A DNA stretch of 64,000 bases from Sphingobacterium sp. ML3W. Lineage in GTDB: Bacteria > Bacteroidota > Bacteroidia > Sphingobacteriales > Sphingobacteriaceae. The stretch's first letter is position 1; the number at the start of each line of letters is the position of its first letter. Positions 33,518-44,341 of the stretch are shown here, piece after piece. Below the pieces are notes generated by a model. The model did not search any database and had not been told where the DNA came from. It saw nothing but the letters and a program-made list of their open reading frames with translations. The stretch lies in NCBI RefSeq assembly GCF_000747525.1, contig NZ_CP009278.1, positions 1,984,001 to 2,048,000 on the forward strand. Direction: 5' to 3'. The translations under genes and the position numbers were made by a program.

Positions 33518-34024
33518 ATGTCTTCTGTTGAACTAATTTTTAAGGATTATTATTTAAAACTCTGTGAGTTTGCTTATCGTTGGACTAAATCACAGGATAT
33601 AGCAAAGGATATAGTTCAGGATGCCTTTATGATCCTTATTGAAAACGAAGGAATGTTTGATAAACCTCCCCTTGTGTTAAAGAGTTTTTTATATACAACA
33701 GTAAAAAACCTAAGTAATAATTATCTGAGACGCTTGCAAGTCTCAAACAAAATTAATCAGCTAATTCAACCAGATGAGGTAGATGATATCGATATGCTGA
33801 ATAATTTGATTCAAGCGGAGATAGTTGGTGAATTGTATAAGGAATTAGAACAGCTTCCCGGGGGATGTCAGCATATTTGTAAATTAATTTATTTTGAGAA
33901 TAAAAAATACGAAGAAGTTGCTGACGAACTAAAGATAAGTATCAACACCGTAAAGACACAGCGACAAAGAGCATTAAGGATTCTTAAAAGTAAATTTTTG
34001 ACATTCTTTAGTTTCCTGCTATGA
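33518..34024 (+). CDS. ECF-type RNA polymerase sigma factor
   Basis: A 168-aa sigma-70 family protein with region 2 (LCEFAYRWTKSQDIAKDIVQ, then DAFMILIENE) and region 4 (LPGGCQHICKLIYFENKKYE, then EVADELKISINTVKTQRQRA). It is short for the family but complete. It stands 121 bp before a FecR-type anti-sigma gene and the SusC/SusD genes it should control. Polysaccharide-locus sigma factors of this kind are released when the SusC STN domain contacts FecR. The gene is AT-rich. A degraded piece of its 5-prime part is found at 57377-57431. Confidence 0.92.
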   Translation: MSSVELIFKDYYLKLCEFAYRWTKSQDIAKDIVQDAFMILIENEGMFDKPPLVLKSFLYTTVKNLSNNYLRRLQVSNKINQLIQPDEVDDIDMLNNLIQAEIVGELYKELEQLPGGCQHICKLIYFENKKYEEVADELKISINTVKTQRQRALRILKSKFLTFFSFLL

Positions 34025-34145
34025 TAACTGCTTAAATGTATGTCTCAGTGTATTAGTTGTTTGTGTCTATGCCAAGATGGATGCAAATAAAATTTAAAAT
34101 TCACAATCACCCTTTTTAACTTTTCAAGTTACTTAGCCTTAAATT

Positions 34146-35285
34146 ATGATAGAAGACGATAAAATATTATTAGCCGAATTGTCAGCATTAGTACTTCGTG
34201 GAGTTCCGCTTACGGTAGAACAGGAATTGGTTTTGGCCCGATTAGCCATAAATTACCCTGAAGCTGATGCTATGGTTAAAAGGATGGCAAAAAATAGAAC
34301 AATAGAAACACATATAGACTTTAGAAAATTAGACTTAGATAAAGAATGGTCTGATTTTAATTCGAAACGAAGTTTAAAGAGTAAAAAGGTCAAACAAATT
34401 AAATGGAAACGAATTATTTCTGCTGCTGCTTCTATCGTATTAATAGCGAGTTTTTACATGTGGATAAATGGTAATGAAGAGGAAAAGTATATCATAAAAG
34501 ATGAGTATTACGGGCAAAAAAATGATATTCTGCCAGGTGATACATTAGCTATTTTAGAGATTGAAGGGGATGAACGGTTTATATTGGGAAAAGAGAGTAC
34601 GGATGATATACTGAGGTTAACGGGAAATAAAGAGGGGGAAATAAAATCCAATTTGAAGCACAAAGTAATAATTCCAAACAGATCGGTGTATCACATGGTT
34701 TTGAGTGATGGTACTAAGGTGTGGTTGAATTCAGAATCTAATCTCGAATATTTTGTAAATTTCAGCACAAACGAAAGACGTGTGATACTGCAAGGAGAGG
34801 CTTATTTTGACGTAGCTAGTGATTCTAAAAGACCCTTTATAGTTGAAGCTAATCAGATGACTATGCAAGCTGTAGGGACTGCTTTTAATGTGACAGCTTA
34901 TTCGAAAGAATCAAAAGTTGTTCTAACAGAAGGTAAGTTAAAGGTTAACAGTAAATCTCAAGAAGTTCAAATTGATGCAGGAAAACAAGTTGAAATTAAA
35001 AATAATTTATTGCTAGTGGAAAATGTACCTGACATGGAGGGTACAAAGGCATGGATGAATGGTTATTTTTATTTTGATAATAAAGCACTTCAACAGATAA
35101 TGGAAGAAGTTAGTCGTTGGTACGGTGTGGAGTTACAATATCATGGAGATATTTCTAATAAGAAATATCAAGGTGGAATAAAAAAGGATGTGACACTTGC
35201 TAAATTATGTGCAGTATTAACGGAATTGACTGGTTACCAGTTTAAAATAAATGAAAAGAAGCTAATTATAAACAACCTAAATTAA
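34146..35285 (+). CDS. FecR-family anti-sigma factor
   Basis: A 379-aa inner-membrane protein. The N-terminal cytoplasmic part (residues 1-93) would bind the sigma factor. A single membrane helix is near residues 97-115 (IISAAASIVLIASFYMWING). The periplasmic FecR domain has NRSVYHMVLSDGTKVWLNSE and RRVILQGEAYFDVASDSKRP, and the DUF4974-type C-terminus holds FYFDNKALQQIMEEVSRWYG. It senses the STN domain of the SusC encoded next. The unit is sigma, FecR, SusC, SusD. The stop is followed by a hairpin (35318-35339) before SusC. Confidence 0.93.
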   Translation: MIEDDKILLAELSALVLRGVPLTVEQELVLARLAINYPEADAMVKRMAKNRTIETHIDFRKLDLDKEWSDFNSKRSLKSKKVKQIKWKRIISAAASIVLIASFYMWINGNEEEKYIIKDEYYGQKNDILPGDTLAILEIEGDERFILGKESTDDILRLTGNKEGEIKSNLKHKVIIPNRSVYHMVLSDGTKVWLNSESNLEYFVNFSTNERRVILQGEAYFDVASDSKRPFIVEANQMTMQAVGTAFNVTAYSKESKVVLTEGKLKVNSKSQEVQIDAGKQVEIKNNLLLVENVPDMEGTKAWMNGYFYFDNKALQQIMEEVSRWYGVELQYHGDISNKKYQGGIKKDVTLAKLCAVLTELTGYQFKINEKKLIINNLN

Positions 35286-35317
35286 AGAGGAGGAAATATG
35301 AATTAAAGACTAAAAAA

Positions 35318-35339
35318 CAGAGGTACTCCAATACCTCTG
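35318..35339 (+). promoter_or_regulatory. Intercistronic hairpin between fecR and susC
   Basis: CAGAGGTA (35318-35325), loop CTCCAA, TACCTCTG (35332-35339), preceded by AAAAAA and with no T-run. A hairpin of the same build lies at the same place in the other sigma/FecR locus (55046-55069, minus strand). It may set differential expression of anti-sigma and transporter. Confidence 0.5.
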
Positions 35340-35390
35340 CTCCAATTGTAAATTAACAAGTATTGTAAACCATTAATTCTTTACCAATCT

Positions 35391-38300
35391 ATGAATAAAA
35401 AACTTTATTCACAAGTTTCGTATTGCCCGAAACCTAATAATTCCTTATTGAAAATACTACTCATAATGAAATTAACTTTTTTTATGTTGATTGCTTCAGT
35501 TTTGGGTTCTTATGCATCTTCTAATGCACAGGGAATCCATATGAATGTATCTAACTCGAAAATAGAAACCGTTTTAAAGAATATAACCCAACAGACAGGT
35601 GTTAGGTTTATCTATGAAACAGGAATATTAAATGATCTTAAAACAACTATTTCTTTAAAAAATGAAACATTAGAACATGTGCTCAAAAAAGTGTTCGCAA
35701 ATAGTGATTTTAAATATACAATATTTGATCAATCTGTTGTTATCAAAAAACGAGAGCATATTAAAAACAACACTGAACAGTCTCTAGAAATTATCGTAAC
35801 TGGTAAAGTTTTAGACGAAACTGGAGCAACGATAGCAGGAGTGAGCGTTACTGAATCGGGAACTGCAAATGCAACACAAACAGATTTTGAAGGGAATTTT
35901 CGCCTTAAATTAACCAAATCCAATGCCCTCATTGTATTTTCAATGGTGGGATATGAAGAGCAGAAAATAGAGAACAGTAATGCAAGATTGAATGTGGTAC
36001 TTAAAAAATCTTCTGCTGCTATTGAGGAAGTGGTCGTCGTAGGTTATGGTACTCAAAAGAAAGCCAGTGTGGTTGGAGCAGTACAGACGGTAAAAGTAGA
36101 TGATCTACGTGTACCTAGTGCTAATTTATCTACTGGTTTTGCTGGAAGATTAGCAGGAGTTGTGGCTGTACAAAGATCCGGAGAACCAGGTGCTGATGGT
36201 GCTGATTTTTGGATTAGGGGGATATCCACTTTCAGTGGTATGACATCTCCATTGATCGTGATCGACGGAGTCCGTGCAAGTTCCGGAGACTTGAATACAT
36301 TGGATCCTGAAGTGATTGAAAGCTTTTCTATTTTGAAAGATGCAACTGCAACAGCACTTTATGGTACAAGAGGGGCTAATGGGGTTATGATTGTGACTAC
36401 TAAATCTGGCCGTGACTTGGATAAACCAATTATTAATGGACGATTTGAAACCACTTATACATCTCCTACAACGGTTCCCGAATTTGTGAATGGTGTAAAT
36501 TATATGACACTGTTCAATGAAGCAGTAACCACTAGGAAAACTGGTGAAATCTTATATCCCATTGATAAAATCGATGGGACGAATCGTGGCCTAAACCCTT
36601 ATTTATTTCCTGACGTAAATTGGTACAATGAGTTGTTTAAAAAAGGTGCATTGAATCAAAATGTCAATTTTAGTGTGCGAGGTGGTGGAAAAAAGATGGA
36701 TTATTTTAGTAATGTATCTTATAATGGTGAATCTGGTATGCTCCAGAATGTAAAGGACTTTTCATACGATAATAATATCAAAATCAATCGATATGTCCTG
36801 CAAAATAACATTAATGTCTACCTGACGTCAACGACCAAAGCAACGGTTAAGGTTAATGCACAATTACGAGATTATCATGGACCCCATACGGGTGCTAATG
36901 ATTTGTTTGGGTTGATTATGCAAGCTAACCCTGTGGATTTTCCAATTCGATTTCCACAAGATTCTGAATATAGCTATATCAAATGGGGAGGAAGAAGTGG
37001 TGGAGCATTTAACAATGGTTTTCGAAATCCATATGCTGAAATGGTAAGAGGATATTCCGACAATTTTCAAAGTACGGTAATGGGTAATATTGAATTGAAT
37101 CAAAAATTGGACTTTTTTACCAAAGGATTGTCTGCTAGTGGATTATTTTCTTTTAAGAACTGGAGCTCGACAAATACCACACGGTCGGGGGGGTATAATC
37201 AATTTGAAGTAGCCGATTACAGTTGGAATAGTGATCATTCGGCTATAGAAAACTATGATTTGCGTCGTGTTGGTGCTGAACAGGTGACCACCTTAAATAC
37301 CAATACAAGTTCTTCGGGTGATCGACAGATCTATTTGCAGGGTATGATAAACTATGATCGAACGTTTGCAAATGTTCACAATGTGACAGGGATGATACTT
37401 TATAATCAAGAAGAGTATAATGTAAATAACCCTTCTGGATTAATTCAGTCTTTACCAAAACGGAAACAGGGTATCGCTGGAAGGATGACTTATGCTTATG
37501 ACTATAAATATTTAGCTGAGGTAAATTTTGGTTATAATGGTACTGAAAATTTTGCAAAAGGCCATCGCTTTGGTTTTTTTCCATAAGTAGGATTGGGGTA
37601 TGTTATTAGTAAGGAAGATTATTTTAATGGTCTGTCAGAAACAATTACAAATTTAAAGATAAGAGGTTCTTGGGGATTAGTAGGGAATGATCAAATCAGT
37701 AGTGATCGTTTCCTATATTTGTCTGACATTGCTTTGGAAAATGGTGATTTAGGTTATACTACTGGTCGTGATCAAAATGTAACTAGAAATGGTCCAAAGT
37801 ATTTTCGATTTGCCAATCCTAATATTACCTGGGAGATTGGTGAAAAAATTAATATGGGTCTAGACCTAAGTATTAAAAACAGTTTCAACTTAACTATTGA
37901 TTTCTTCCGTGAGATGCGCCGTGATATTTTTATGGAGCGAAGAAGTATTCCTGAATTTGTAGGTATCAATCCAAAAGATAAATATATCGATTTAACAACT
38001 AAGGTTTTTGGTAACCTCGGGAAAGTGAAAAATCAGGGATTTGATTTATCGCTTGATTATGCTAAACAAGTTTCTAGTGATTTCTCTGTCTCCTTAAAAG
38101 GAACATTTACTTATGCTAAAAATACGATTTTAGAATACGATGAACCTGCTTTTACACGATATCCAAATTTATCTCGCGTAGGGCATTCAACTTCAACACC
38201 ATTATTATATCAGGCAGAACGATTATTTATTGACGATGCTGAAGTGATGAATAGTCCGATACAGAATATAGGTGGATTTATAAGTGCAGGCGACATAAAA

Positions 38301-38843
38301 TATAAAAATTTGGCGGATGCTTATGGTGAGTATGATAATGTAATAGATGCAAATGATCGTATGTATACCGGAAGTCCTGAAATTCCTGAAATTGTTTACG
38401 GATTTGGTCCCTCGTTCAGGTATAAAAAGTTTGATTTCTCCTTTTTCTTTCAGGGGGTAGCAAATGCTTCGATTGTGATGAGTGGTTTTCATCCTTTTGG
38501 TACTGATGGTACCCGAAGTGTGTTACAGTTTATCGCAGATGACCATTGGAGTGAAGGAAGTAATCCAGATATCAATGCCAAATATCCACGGTTAAGTAAG
38601 ATGGATAATAGCAACAATACGGTAGCGTCTACATATTGGCAAAGAGATGGTGATTTTCTAAAGTTGAAGAATGCAGAAATTGGTTTTAATCACCGCATGT
38701 TTAGGGTATACCTAAGAGGAACAAACTTGTTGACATTTTCTAAATTTAAATATTGGGATCCTGAACAAGGTGGTGGTAACGGATTGCGTTATCCAACGCA
38801 ACGAGTGGCTAATGTAGGTATACAAGTAAACTTTAATAAGTAG
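35391..38843 (+). pseudogene. SusC/RagA-family transporter with STN domain, split by an in-frame TAA
   Basis: The first part (731 codons) has a long leader and signal peptide (MKLTFFMLIASVLGSYASSN), an STN domain (about residues 50-110, with TVLKNITQQTGVRFIYE) and a CarboxypepD_reg domain (TGKVLDETGATIAGVSV). A TonB box (EEVVVVGYGTQKKASVVGAV) and plug follow (DATATALYGTRGANGVMIVT). At 37584-37586 a TAA interrupts FGFFP|VGLGYVIS. The same frame continues to the end of the barrel at 38843 (1150 aa in all). Related proteins have Ser at this site (FFPSV), so TCA to TAA is the likely change. As written, the barrel is cut and uptake should fail. It may be a pseudogene, a sequencing error or, less likely, recoded. 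Confidence 0.8.
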
Positions 38844-38864
38844 TCCTTTTTAATATTAATTCAA

Positions 38865-40643
38865 ATGAAACACATAGTTATTTTTATACTTATAACACTG
38901 TTGGGATTTTCCAGCTGTAATTATCTGGATGTGGTACCAGACGAGAGACCTACAGAGGCCGATGCCTTTAAAGATAAGAATGCTGCAGAGCGTTATCTGT
39001 ATTCATGTTATTCGTTTATGCCCAAAGAAAGACAGGGTGCAAACCTTTATCAAACATCCGAACTAGCAAGGTCTGAAGAGAATCTTTCGGGTAACTATTC
39101 AGTAGCTAATTTAGGAAATTTTACATTTTGGAGCCGTATGTATGGTGGTATCCGTCGCTGCTATACCCTGATCAACAATATTGATCAGGTACCCCACATG
39201 GAAGAAGATCTAAAAGCGGTTTATAAAGCGGAAGCAAAATTTCTGATTGCATATTTTCACTTTGTACTATTAAAAGCATATGGACCGATTATTTTGGTAG
39301 ATGGAGAATTTGATCTTGATATTAAAGAAGATAAATTTCCAAAACGGAGTTCATTTGATGATTGCGTCGATTGGATTGCAAATAAGTACGATGATGCTGA
39401 GCATGGACTACTAGATGTACAATCAACTAGTTATTTTGGGAGAGCAACGAAAACTGCAGTAAAAGCACTAAAGGGCAGACTTTTTCTTTATGCAGCTTCT
39501 CCATTATTTAACGGCAATAGCGAGTTTTATGCAAATTCTCTTAAAGATACAGAAACTGGTCAACCATTAATGAATTTGACAAAAGAATCCAGTAAATGGG
39601 AGCGTGCGTACAAGGCATGCCTTGAGGCGGTAACTTTTGCCGAAAATAATGGTTATAAGCTTTATAATGGTGTACCAACAGAGGAATTACCATTTCCAAC
39701 TAACCCGGCAGAATGGTCACTGAGAATGACCTATATTGATCGTAATTCTAGTGAAATCATATGGGCAGATACTAGACAAGAGGAGGCGAACGATTTTCAA
39801 AATAATGCTACACCACGTCACCCAACAGATGATGGAGCATCGTGGAGTAATAATGCACCTACATTGGATGTCGTGAAAAGATTCTATACAGAAAACGGTT
39901 TACCAATAGACGAAGATCCAGCTTATTTTAACAAACAACAGTATTATGCTATCGGTCTTTATGATGGTAGAAGTACAGCGAATCTAAATTTGAAAAGAGA
40001 ACCAAGATTTTATTCCTGGATATCGTTCCATAATGGTTGGTATGAAATGCAACGTGATGGCCAAAAAAGAATCATAACGAAGTATAGAAACGATGATGTA
40101 CATGGTAAAGGTAACCGTTCACGAAACTTTACACGGTCTGGTTATTTAGTGAAAAAAAATGTTGGACCTTCTTATGAAACTAGAAATGGTTTCCCAAAAT
40201 ATGCATGGCCTTTGATTCGTCTTGGAGAATTGTATTTAAATCTTGCTGAAGCGGCGATAGAAAGTAATAATCTAACGGCAGGGAAGGAATATTTAGATAA
40301 AATCAGAACGCGCGCCGGTATTCCAACTGTTGAAGATGCCTGGAATGGAGTAGCAGCATTGACGCAAGATAAATTGAGACAGATTGTACGTCAAGAAAGA
40401 TCGATTGAGCTTTTCATGGAAGGTCAATTTGGATGGGATATCAAACGCTGGAAAGTGGCTGAACAATATATGGGACAGAATCCAAAGGGAATGAATATAA
40501 ATGGAGCATCTGATGCTGATTTCTTTAAAGAAACAGATGTCGTATTGGCTTGGAAGTTTGTTTCACCTAAGAACTATTTACTTCCAATTCAAGATAAGGA
40601 ATTGAATATCAATCCAAAGTTGGTTCAAAATCCTGGATACTAA
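38865..40643 (+). CDS. RagB/SusD-family nutrient-binding lipoprotein
   Basis: A 592-aa lipoprotein with signal IVIFILITLLGFSSCNYL (Cys18). It is a larger SusD than the other two here. The conserved blocks are AEAKFLIAYFHFVLLKAYGP, LKGRLFLYAASPLFNG, LIRLGELYLNLAEAAIESNN and LRQIVRQERSIELFMEGQFG followed by WDIKRWK. It forms the outer lid of the interrupted SusC just upstream (21 bp). The locus includes an M60 peptidase, so the substrate is probably a glycoprotein or glycopeptide rather than a plain glycan (inference). Confidence 0.94.
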   Translation: MKHIVIFILITLLGFSSCNYLDVVPDERPTEADAFKDKNAAERYLYSCYSFMPKERQGANLYQTSELARSEENLSGNYSVANLGNFTFWSRMYGGIRRCYTLINNIDQVPHMEEDLKAVYKAEAKFLIAYFHFVLLKAYGPIILVDGEFDLDIKEDKFPKRSSFDDCVDWIANKYDDAEHGLLDVQSTSYFGRATKTAVKALKGRLFLYAASPLFNGNSEFYANSLKDTETGQPLMNLTKESSKWERAYKACLEAVTFAENNGYKLYNGVPTEELPFPTNPAEWSLRMTYIDRNSSEIIWADTRQEEANDFQNNATPRHPTDDGASWSNNAPTLDVVKRFYTENGLPIDEDPAYFNKQQYYAIGLYDGRSTANLNLKREPRFYSWISFHNGWYEMQRDGQKRIITKYRNDDVHGKGNRSRNFTRSGYLVKKNVGPSYETRNGFPKYAWPLIRLGELYLNLAEAAIESNNLTAGKEYLDKIRTRAGIPTVEDAWNGVAALTQDKLRQIVRQERSIELFMEGQFGWDIKRWKVAEQYMGQNPKGMNINGASDADFFKETDVVLAWKFVSPKNYLLPIQDKELNINPKLVQNPGY

Positions 40644-40675
40644 TTAATTGAAAATCAAATGATGTGTGATAGATT

Positions 40676-41533
40676 ATGAAAAATAAATATAATTTACTTT
40701 TATCCTTGATGGTATTTTTATTTAGTGCCTGTAGTACTAAAGACGAAGTGAATATTCCATCGGATGTAACGAATTTGAGGGCAGAGGCGCGCGCTGGTAG
40801 TATTATGCTCCGTTGGGATAATCCTTCAGATCTGAATTTTTTATATGTTCCTGTACAATTTAAGAACCCACTTACAGGAGCAATAATCAAGACGAATGTT
40901 AGTTATTTAACGGATTCTCTTTTGATTGATGATATCCTTGCTAAAGATGGAGAATATACGTTTGAAATCTATACAGTGGGTGAAGGTGGGGAAAGAGGGG
41001 GCAATACATTGCAAGTCAGTTGTACGGCATTACCACGCACTCCTGTGGTTACTGAGCACGCTGAGAAGATTGATTTTCAGGTAAGTGCTCTTTCTGCTAA
41101 TGCTTCAGATCCAACTGAGGGCAATTTAGCGAACTTAATCGATGGCGATTTGAAAACGCATTATCATACCAATTGGCATGAGAAAATACCCTTTCCTCAA
41201 TGGATACAATTTGACTTGAAAGAACCTGTGGAAGGGGTAAAGTTCGTCTCTTGGAACAGAAACGGTAGTAATAATGCGAACGCCGAAGAAGTATATATTA
41301 CGGGTAGTAATGATGGAGAAAATTGGGTTGAAATTGGTAGAATATTGCCTGATGAATTACCTACTACTGGGGGAGCTAAGTTTGAGTCTAAAATGTTTTA
41401 TAAGCAGGATATGACGTTTACCAAAATTCGGTATAATGCCAAAAGTGGTGTTGGAGGTAAAGCGTGGTTCAGTATTGCTGAGCTCGAATGGTATAAAACA
41501 TGGGTAGTAGTAGTGGACCCTGAGCGTAATTAA
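40676..41533 (+). CDS. DUF4959/discoidin-domain (F5/8 type C) surface lipoprotein
   Basis: A 285-aa lipoprotein (Cys19 in LLSLMVFLFSACSTKD). The first domain (about 28-120) is a fibronectin-III-like DUF4959 (PSDVTNLRAEARAGSIMLRW). The second (about 130-275) is a discoidin F5/8 type C carbohydrate-binding domain (LANLIDGDLKTHYHTNW, then PQWIQFDLKEPVEGV and WVEIGRILPDELP). It probably binds the sugar part of the substrate on the cell surface and delivers it to SusC/D. It lies 32 bp after SusD and 76 bp before the M60 peptidase, whose N-terminus has a similar discoidin domain. Confidence 0.85.
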   Translation: MKNKYNLLLSLMVFLFSACSTKDEVNIPSDVTNLRAEARAGSIMLRWDNPSDLNFLYVPVQFKNPLTGAIIKTNVSYLTDSLLIDDILAKDGEYTFEIYTVGEGGERGGNTLQVSCTALPRTPVVTEHAEKIDFQVSALSANASDPTEGNLANLIDGDLKTHYHTNWHEKIPFPQWIQFDLKEPVEGVKFVSWNRNGSNNANAEEVYITGSNDGENWVEIGRILPDELPTTGGAKFESKMFYKQDMTFTKIRYNAKSGVGGKAWFSIAELEWYKTWVVVVDPERN

Positions 41534-41609
41534 TGAAATTTTAAGTTGGAATTAGCATTTAAATATGCGCCAAGTAGTTTTAAATAACGATAAATAAAAA
41601 TTTACTGAA

Positions 41610-43907
41610 ATGAACTTGAAATCATATATAATACTTATAGCACTGTCAATCTTCTTTGTGCAATGTAAAAATAATCCTTTTGAAATTGATGAGCCTATCC
41701 CTGTTAAATATGAGCCTGGGATACCTGATGAGATTGAGGGCGATAGTCTGATAAAAATTGTAAGTGGAACGGCATCATCTTTTCAACAAGGTGAGGGAAT
41801 TGAACTATCTTTTGACGGTGATTTAAAAACGATATACCATTCCCCTTGGAGTGGTAGCAAACTTCCGATTACATTGGAATTTAACTTTGGTGAACCTCAA
41901 GATATAGATTATTTGGTCTATAAACCAAGAACAAATAGTAACAATGGCCTCATAGGAGAGTTTGAATTGTGGTATTTGGCGGATGGAAGTTCGGAATATA
42001 CCAAAGTTGGGGATTACGATTTTCAACAACAGGCAAGGGTTGCAACCATTACTTTCTCTGATGTGATAAAAGATGTACAATCTTTTAAATTTGTTGTAAA
42101 GACCGGGTATAATAATTTTGTTAGCTGTGCTGAAATGGAATTCTATCAAAAAGGAGCAGGAATTGAAGGGTTATCTGAAATCTTTGCTGATGAAACTTGT
42201 TCTGAATTGAAAGCTGGCGTTGGTCAATTGCAAATCAATGCAATGAAAAACTCATTCTTTAAGGCAATTGCACAGAGTTTGCATCATAAAAATTACCCCG
42301 GTGAATTTAGGATCCAAGAGTATCAAGCTTATCCTAGTGTACAAAGTACTGCTAAATCTTTGAAAATAGGACAATATAACCCATTTGAAAACCCAACAGG
42401 TATCTATTTTTCTGCTGGATCTGAAGTCGTAATTCTTGTAGGAGATACAAAAGGAGAAGAAGTTTCACTTAAGGTACACGATTTCGATAGCCATGCTGAT
42501 GGATCCTACAACTTAAAAATGGGTTTAAATAAAGTTAAGATTACCAATGATGGTCTTGGTTATATCTCTTTTTATACGGACAATTATAAAACAGCATTAC
42601 CTGTTAAAATTCATATTCCAAGTGCAGAAGTGAATGGATATTTTGATAAATCAAAACATAACCGTGAGGATTGGACTAAATTATTAAATGCATCTGTTGC
42701 GGGTTTTTTTGATATTAAAGGAGAGTATGTAAATTTAGCTTATTCAACTCCTGAGCTTAAACTTTATTGTGATGATGGCCTTGCTTTGATTAATTTTTAT
42801 GACGAGGTTGTTAAGATGGAATTCGACATCATGGGGCTTACTAAATATAATAAGATTCCAAAGAATCATATGTTTGGACGTACTGTTGAATCGGGTCTTT
42901 TTGCAGATGGATGGGGAGCGGCTTTTGCTAGAAATACAATGAAAGAATTGGCAAATCCTGAGGTTTTAAAAACGAAAGGAATTTGGGCGATAGCACATGA
43001 GTTTGGACATGTTAATCAAATAAGACCTGGATTGAAATGGGTAGGTACTACCGAAGTGACCAACAATATTTATTCCGTAATGTTGAGATACCATTTTACT
43101 CCAAATAACCTGAACTTAGAGCAAGAACGCGTAAATGATGGTGATAATAATCATGTTTTAGGAGGACGCTTTAATTCGTTCCTAAATTACGGAGTGGTTA
43201 AAGGAGAGCAGTGGCAATGTCAAAAAGGTCAAGATAAGATGACAGGCTATGAAAATGGTGGTGATCCTTTTGTCAAACTAAGCCCAATATGGCAGTTATT
43301 ATTGTATTATGATATTGCTGAAGGAACTTCATGGCGTAAACAGGGCTGGTACGCAGATGTTGCTGAAATTGTTCGGAATTCCAATGAATCAAATTTGAGC
43401 AACGGTCAATTACAGCTTAATTTTATGAAAAATGTCTGTGATATTGTACAAGAAGATTTGACTGACTTCTTTGTGAAAGTTGGAATGTTGAAGCCTATTG
43501 ATAAGCTTATAGAAGATTATACAAAGGCACAGCTTACAATAACGCAAGCAGATTGTGATCAATTGATTCAATATGCTAAAAAGTATAATAAACCTAAGAG
43601 TCCAGTGGTATATTATCTTACTGCTAATAGTTTGGATGCATATCAAAAGCAATTGTCTGTTATTGGGAACTTTAACCAAGGAGTGACTATGCAGATGGAT
43701 AAAGGTTATGGTTATATTGATCATAATGTTTGGAAAAATGTTGCTGTATTTGAAACATATAAAGGCGATGAGTTGGTGAAAGTAGCAATGGTTGGCACTG
43801 ATTCACCTGATAAAAGTAGCACATTAGTACGGTACCCTCAAGATGCAACTCGTATAGAAGCCGTGGCTTGGAACGGCGATAGAACACTAGTATATGGAAA
43901 TAGATAA
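41610..43907 (+). CDS. M60-family metallopeptidase (mucinase-like) with N-terminal discoidin domain
   Basis: A 765-aa lipoprotein (Cys19 in LSIFFVQCKNNP). Residues about 45-180 form an F5/8-type domain (ELSFDGDLKTIYHSPW, then YLVYKPRTNSNNGLIGEFEL). Residues about 230-650 hold the M60/enhancin-like peptidase. The zinc motif is H463-EFG-H467 in WAIAHEFGHVNQ. The third ligand is probably Glu482 in VGTTEVTNNI, matching the HExxHx(8-28)E rule. M60 enzymes cleave O-glycosylated proteins such as mucins. It closes the sigma/FecR-controlled unit and ends before a strong terminator. The enzyme is likely surface-exposed and cuts the glycoprotein before uptake. Confidence 0.92.
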   Translation: MNLKSYIILIALSIFFVQCKNNPFEIDEPIPVKYEPGIPDEIEGDSLIKIVSGTASSFQQGEGIELSFDGDLKTIYHSPWSGSKLPITLEFNFGEPQDIDYLVYKPRTNSNNGLIGEFELWYLADGSSEYTKVGDYDFQQQARVATITFSDVIKDVQSFKFVVKTGYNNFVSCAEMEFYQKGAGIEGLSEIFADETCSELKAGVGQLQINAMKNSFFKAIAQSLHHKNYPGEFRIQEYQAYPSVQSTAKSLKIGQYNPFENPTGIYFSAGSEVVILVGDTKGEEVSLKVHDFDSHADGSYNLKMGLNKVKITNDGLGYISFYTDNYKTALPVKIHIPSAEVNGYFDKSKHNREDWTKLLNASVAGFFDIKGEYVNLAYSTPELKLYCDDGLALINFYDEVVKMEFDIMGLTKYNKIPKNHMFGRTVESGLFADGWGAAFARNTMKELANPEVLKTKGIWAIAHEFGHVNQIRPGLKWVGTTEVTNNIYSVMLRYHFTPNNLNLEQERVNDGDNNHVLGGRFNSFLNYGVVKGEQWQCQKGQDKMTGYENGGDPFVKLSPIWQLLLYYDIAEGTSWRKQGWYADVAEIVRNSNESNLSNGQLQLNFMKNVCDIVQEDLTDFFVKVGMLKPIDKLIEDYTKAQLTITQADCDQLIQYAKKYNKPKSPVVYYLTANSLDAYQKQLSVIGNFNQGVTMQMDKGYGYIDHNVWKNVAVFETYKGDELVKVAMVGTDSPDKSSTLVRYPQDATRIEAVAWNGDRTLVYGNR

Positions 43908-43978
43908 TCATGACAATGTGTGATACGCTGTCAAATGGTTTAACAATAAAATTTCAATTTTTTTTTATTTAAATCAAA

Positions 43979-44030
43979 ACTAGTAGTAAGTACCTTAGAA
44001 ATTTTCAAGGTGCTTACTAATAGTTCTTTT
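43979..44030 (+). terminator. Terminator of the M60 peptidase locus
   Basis: ACTAGTAGTAAGTACCTT (43979-43996) and AAGGTGCTTACTAATAGT (44007-44024) pair over 18 bases with one mismatch and one G-U, then TCTTTT. The loop is 10 nt. Confidence 0.75.
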
Positions 44031-44341
44031 AGTGCAATATTACTTAATCAATACTGTTTATTGAATCTTGGAATATGAATATTATTCTTAATCGTAATGT
44101 ATTAATATGAATCAGCTTACTGAAACAAGAATGAATTGGCTAGGATTCACAAGGAATCTAGTAACCATGTTGAAATGGTCTGTGAGCGTATTTGAATCCC
44201 CAAGGTATTGCCTATTAAAAAAGGTCAAATTGAACAGGAGCTTTACTCAAAACTCCAGATATAAATAACCTAACAAATTAATTCACATTAAATATTTTTT
44301 AATGTGAATCTATATATGCAGTATCTAATAATAACATAAAT
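44031..44341 (+). other. Promoter region of the DUF1080/oxidoreductase unit
   Basis: No credible gene. A 54-codon open frame at 44107 has no family resemblance and is treated as chance. AAATATTTTTTAATGTG near 44288 and ATTAATTCACATTAAAT near 44278 form an imperfect inverted repeat that could be a binding site. Confidence 0.35.

Noticed and set aside
44107..44268. 54-codon open frame upstream of the DUF1080 gene
   Set aside because: Protein MNQLTETRMNWLGF... has no recognisable pattern and no ribosome site. It could be chance in a 430-bp promoter region.
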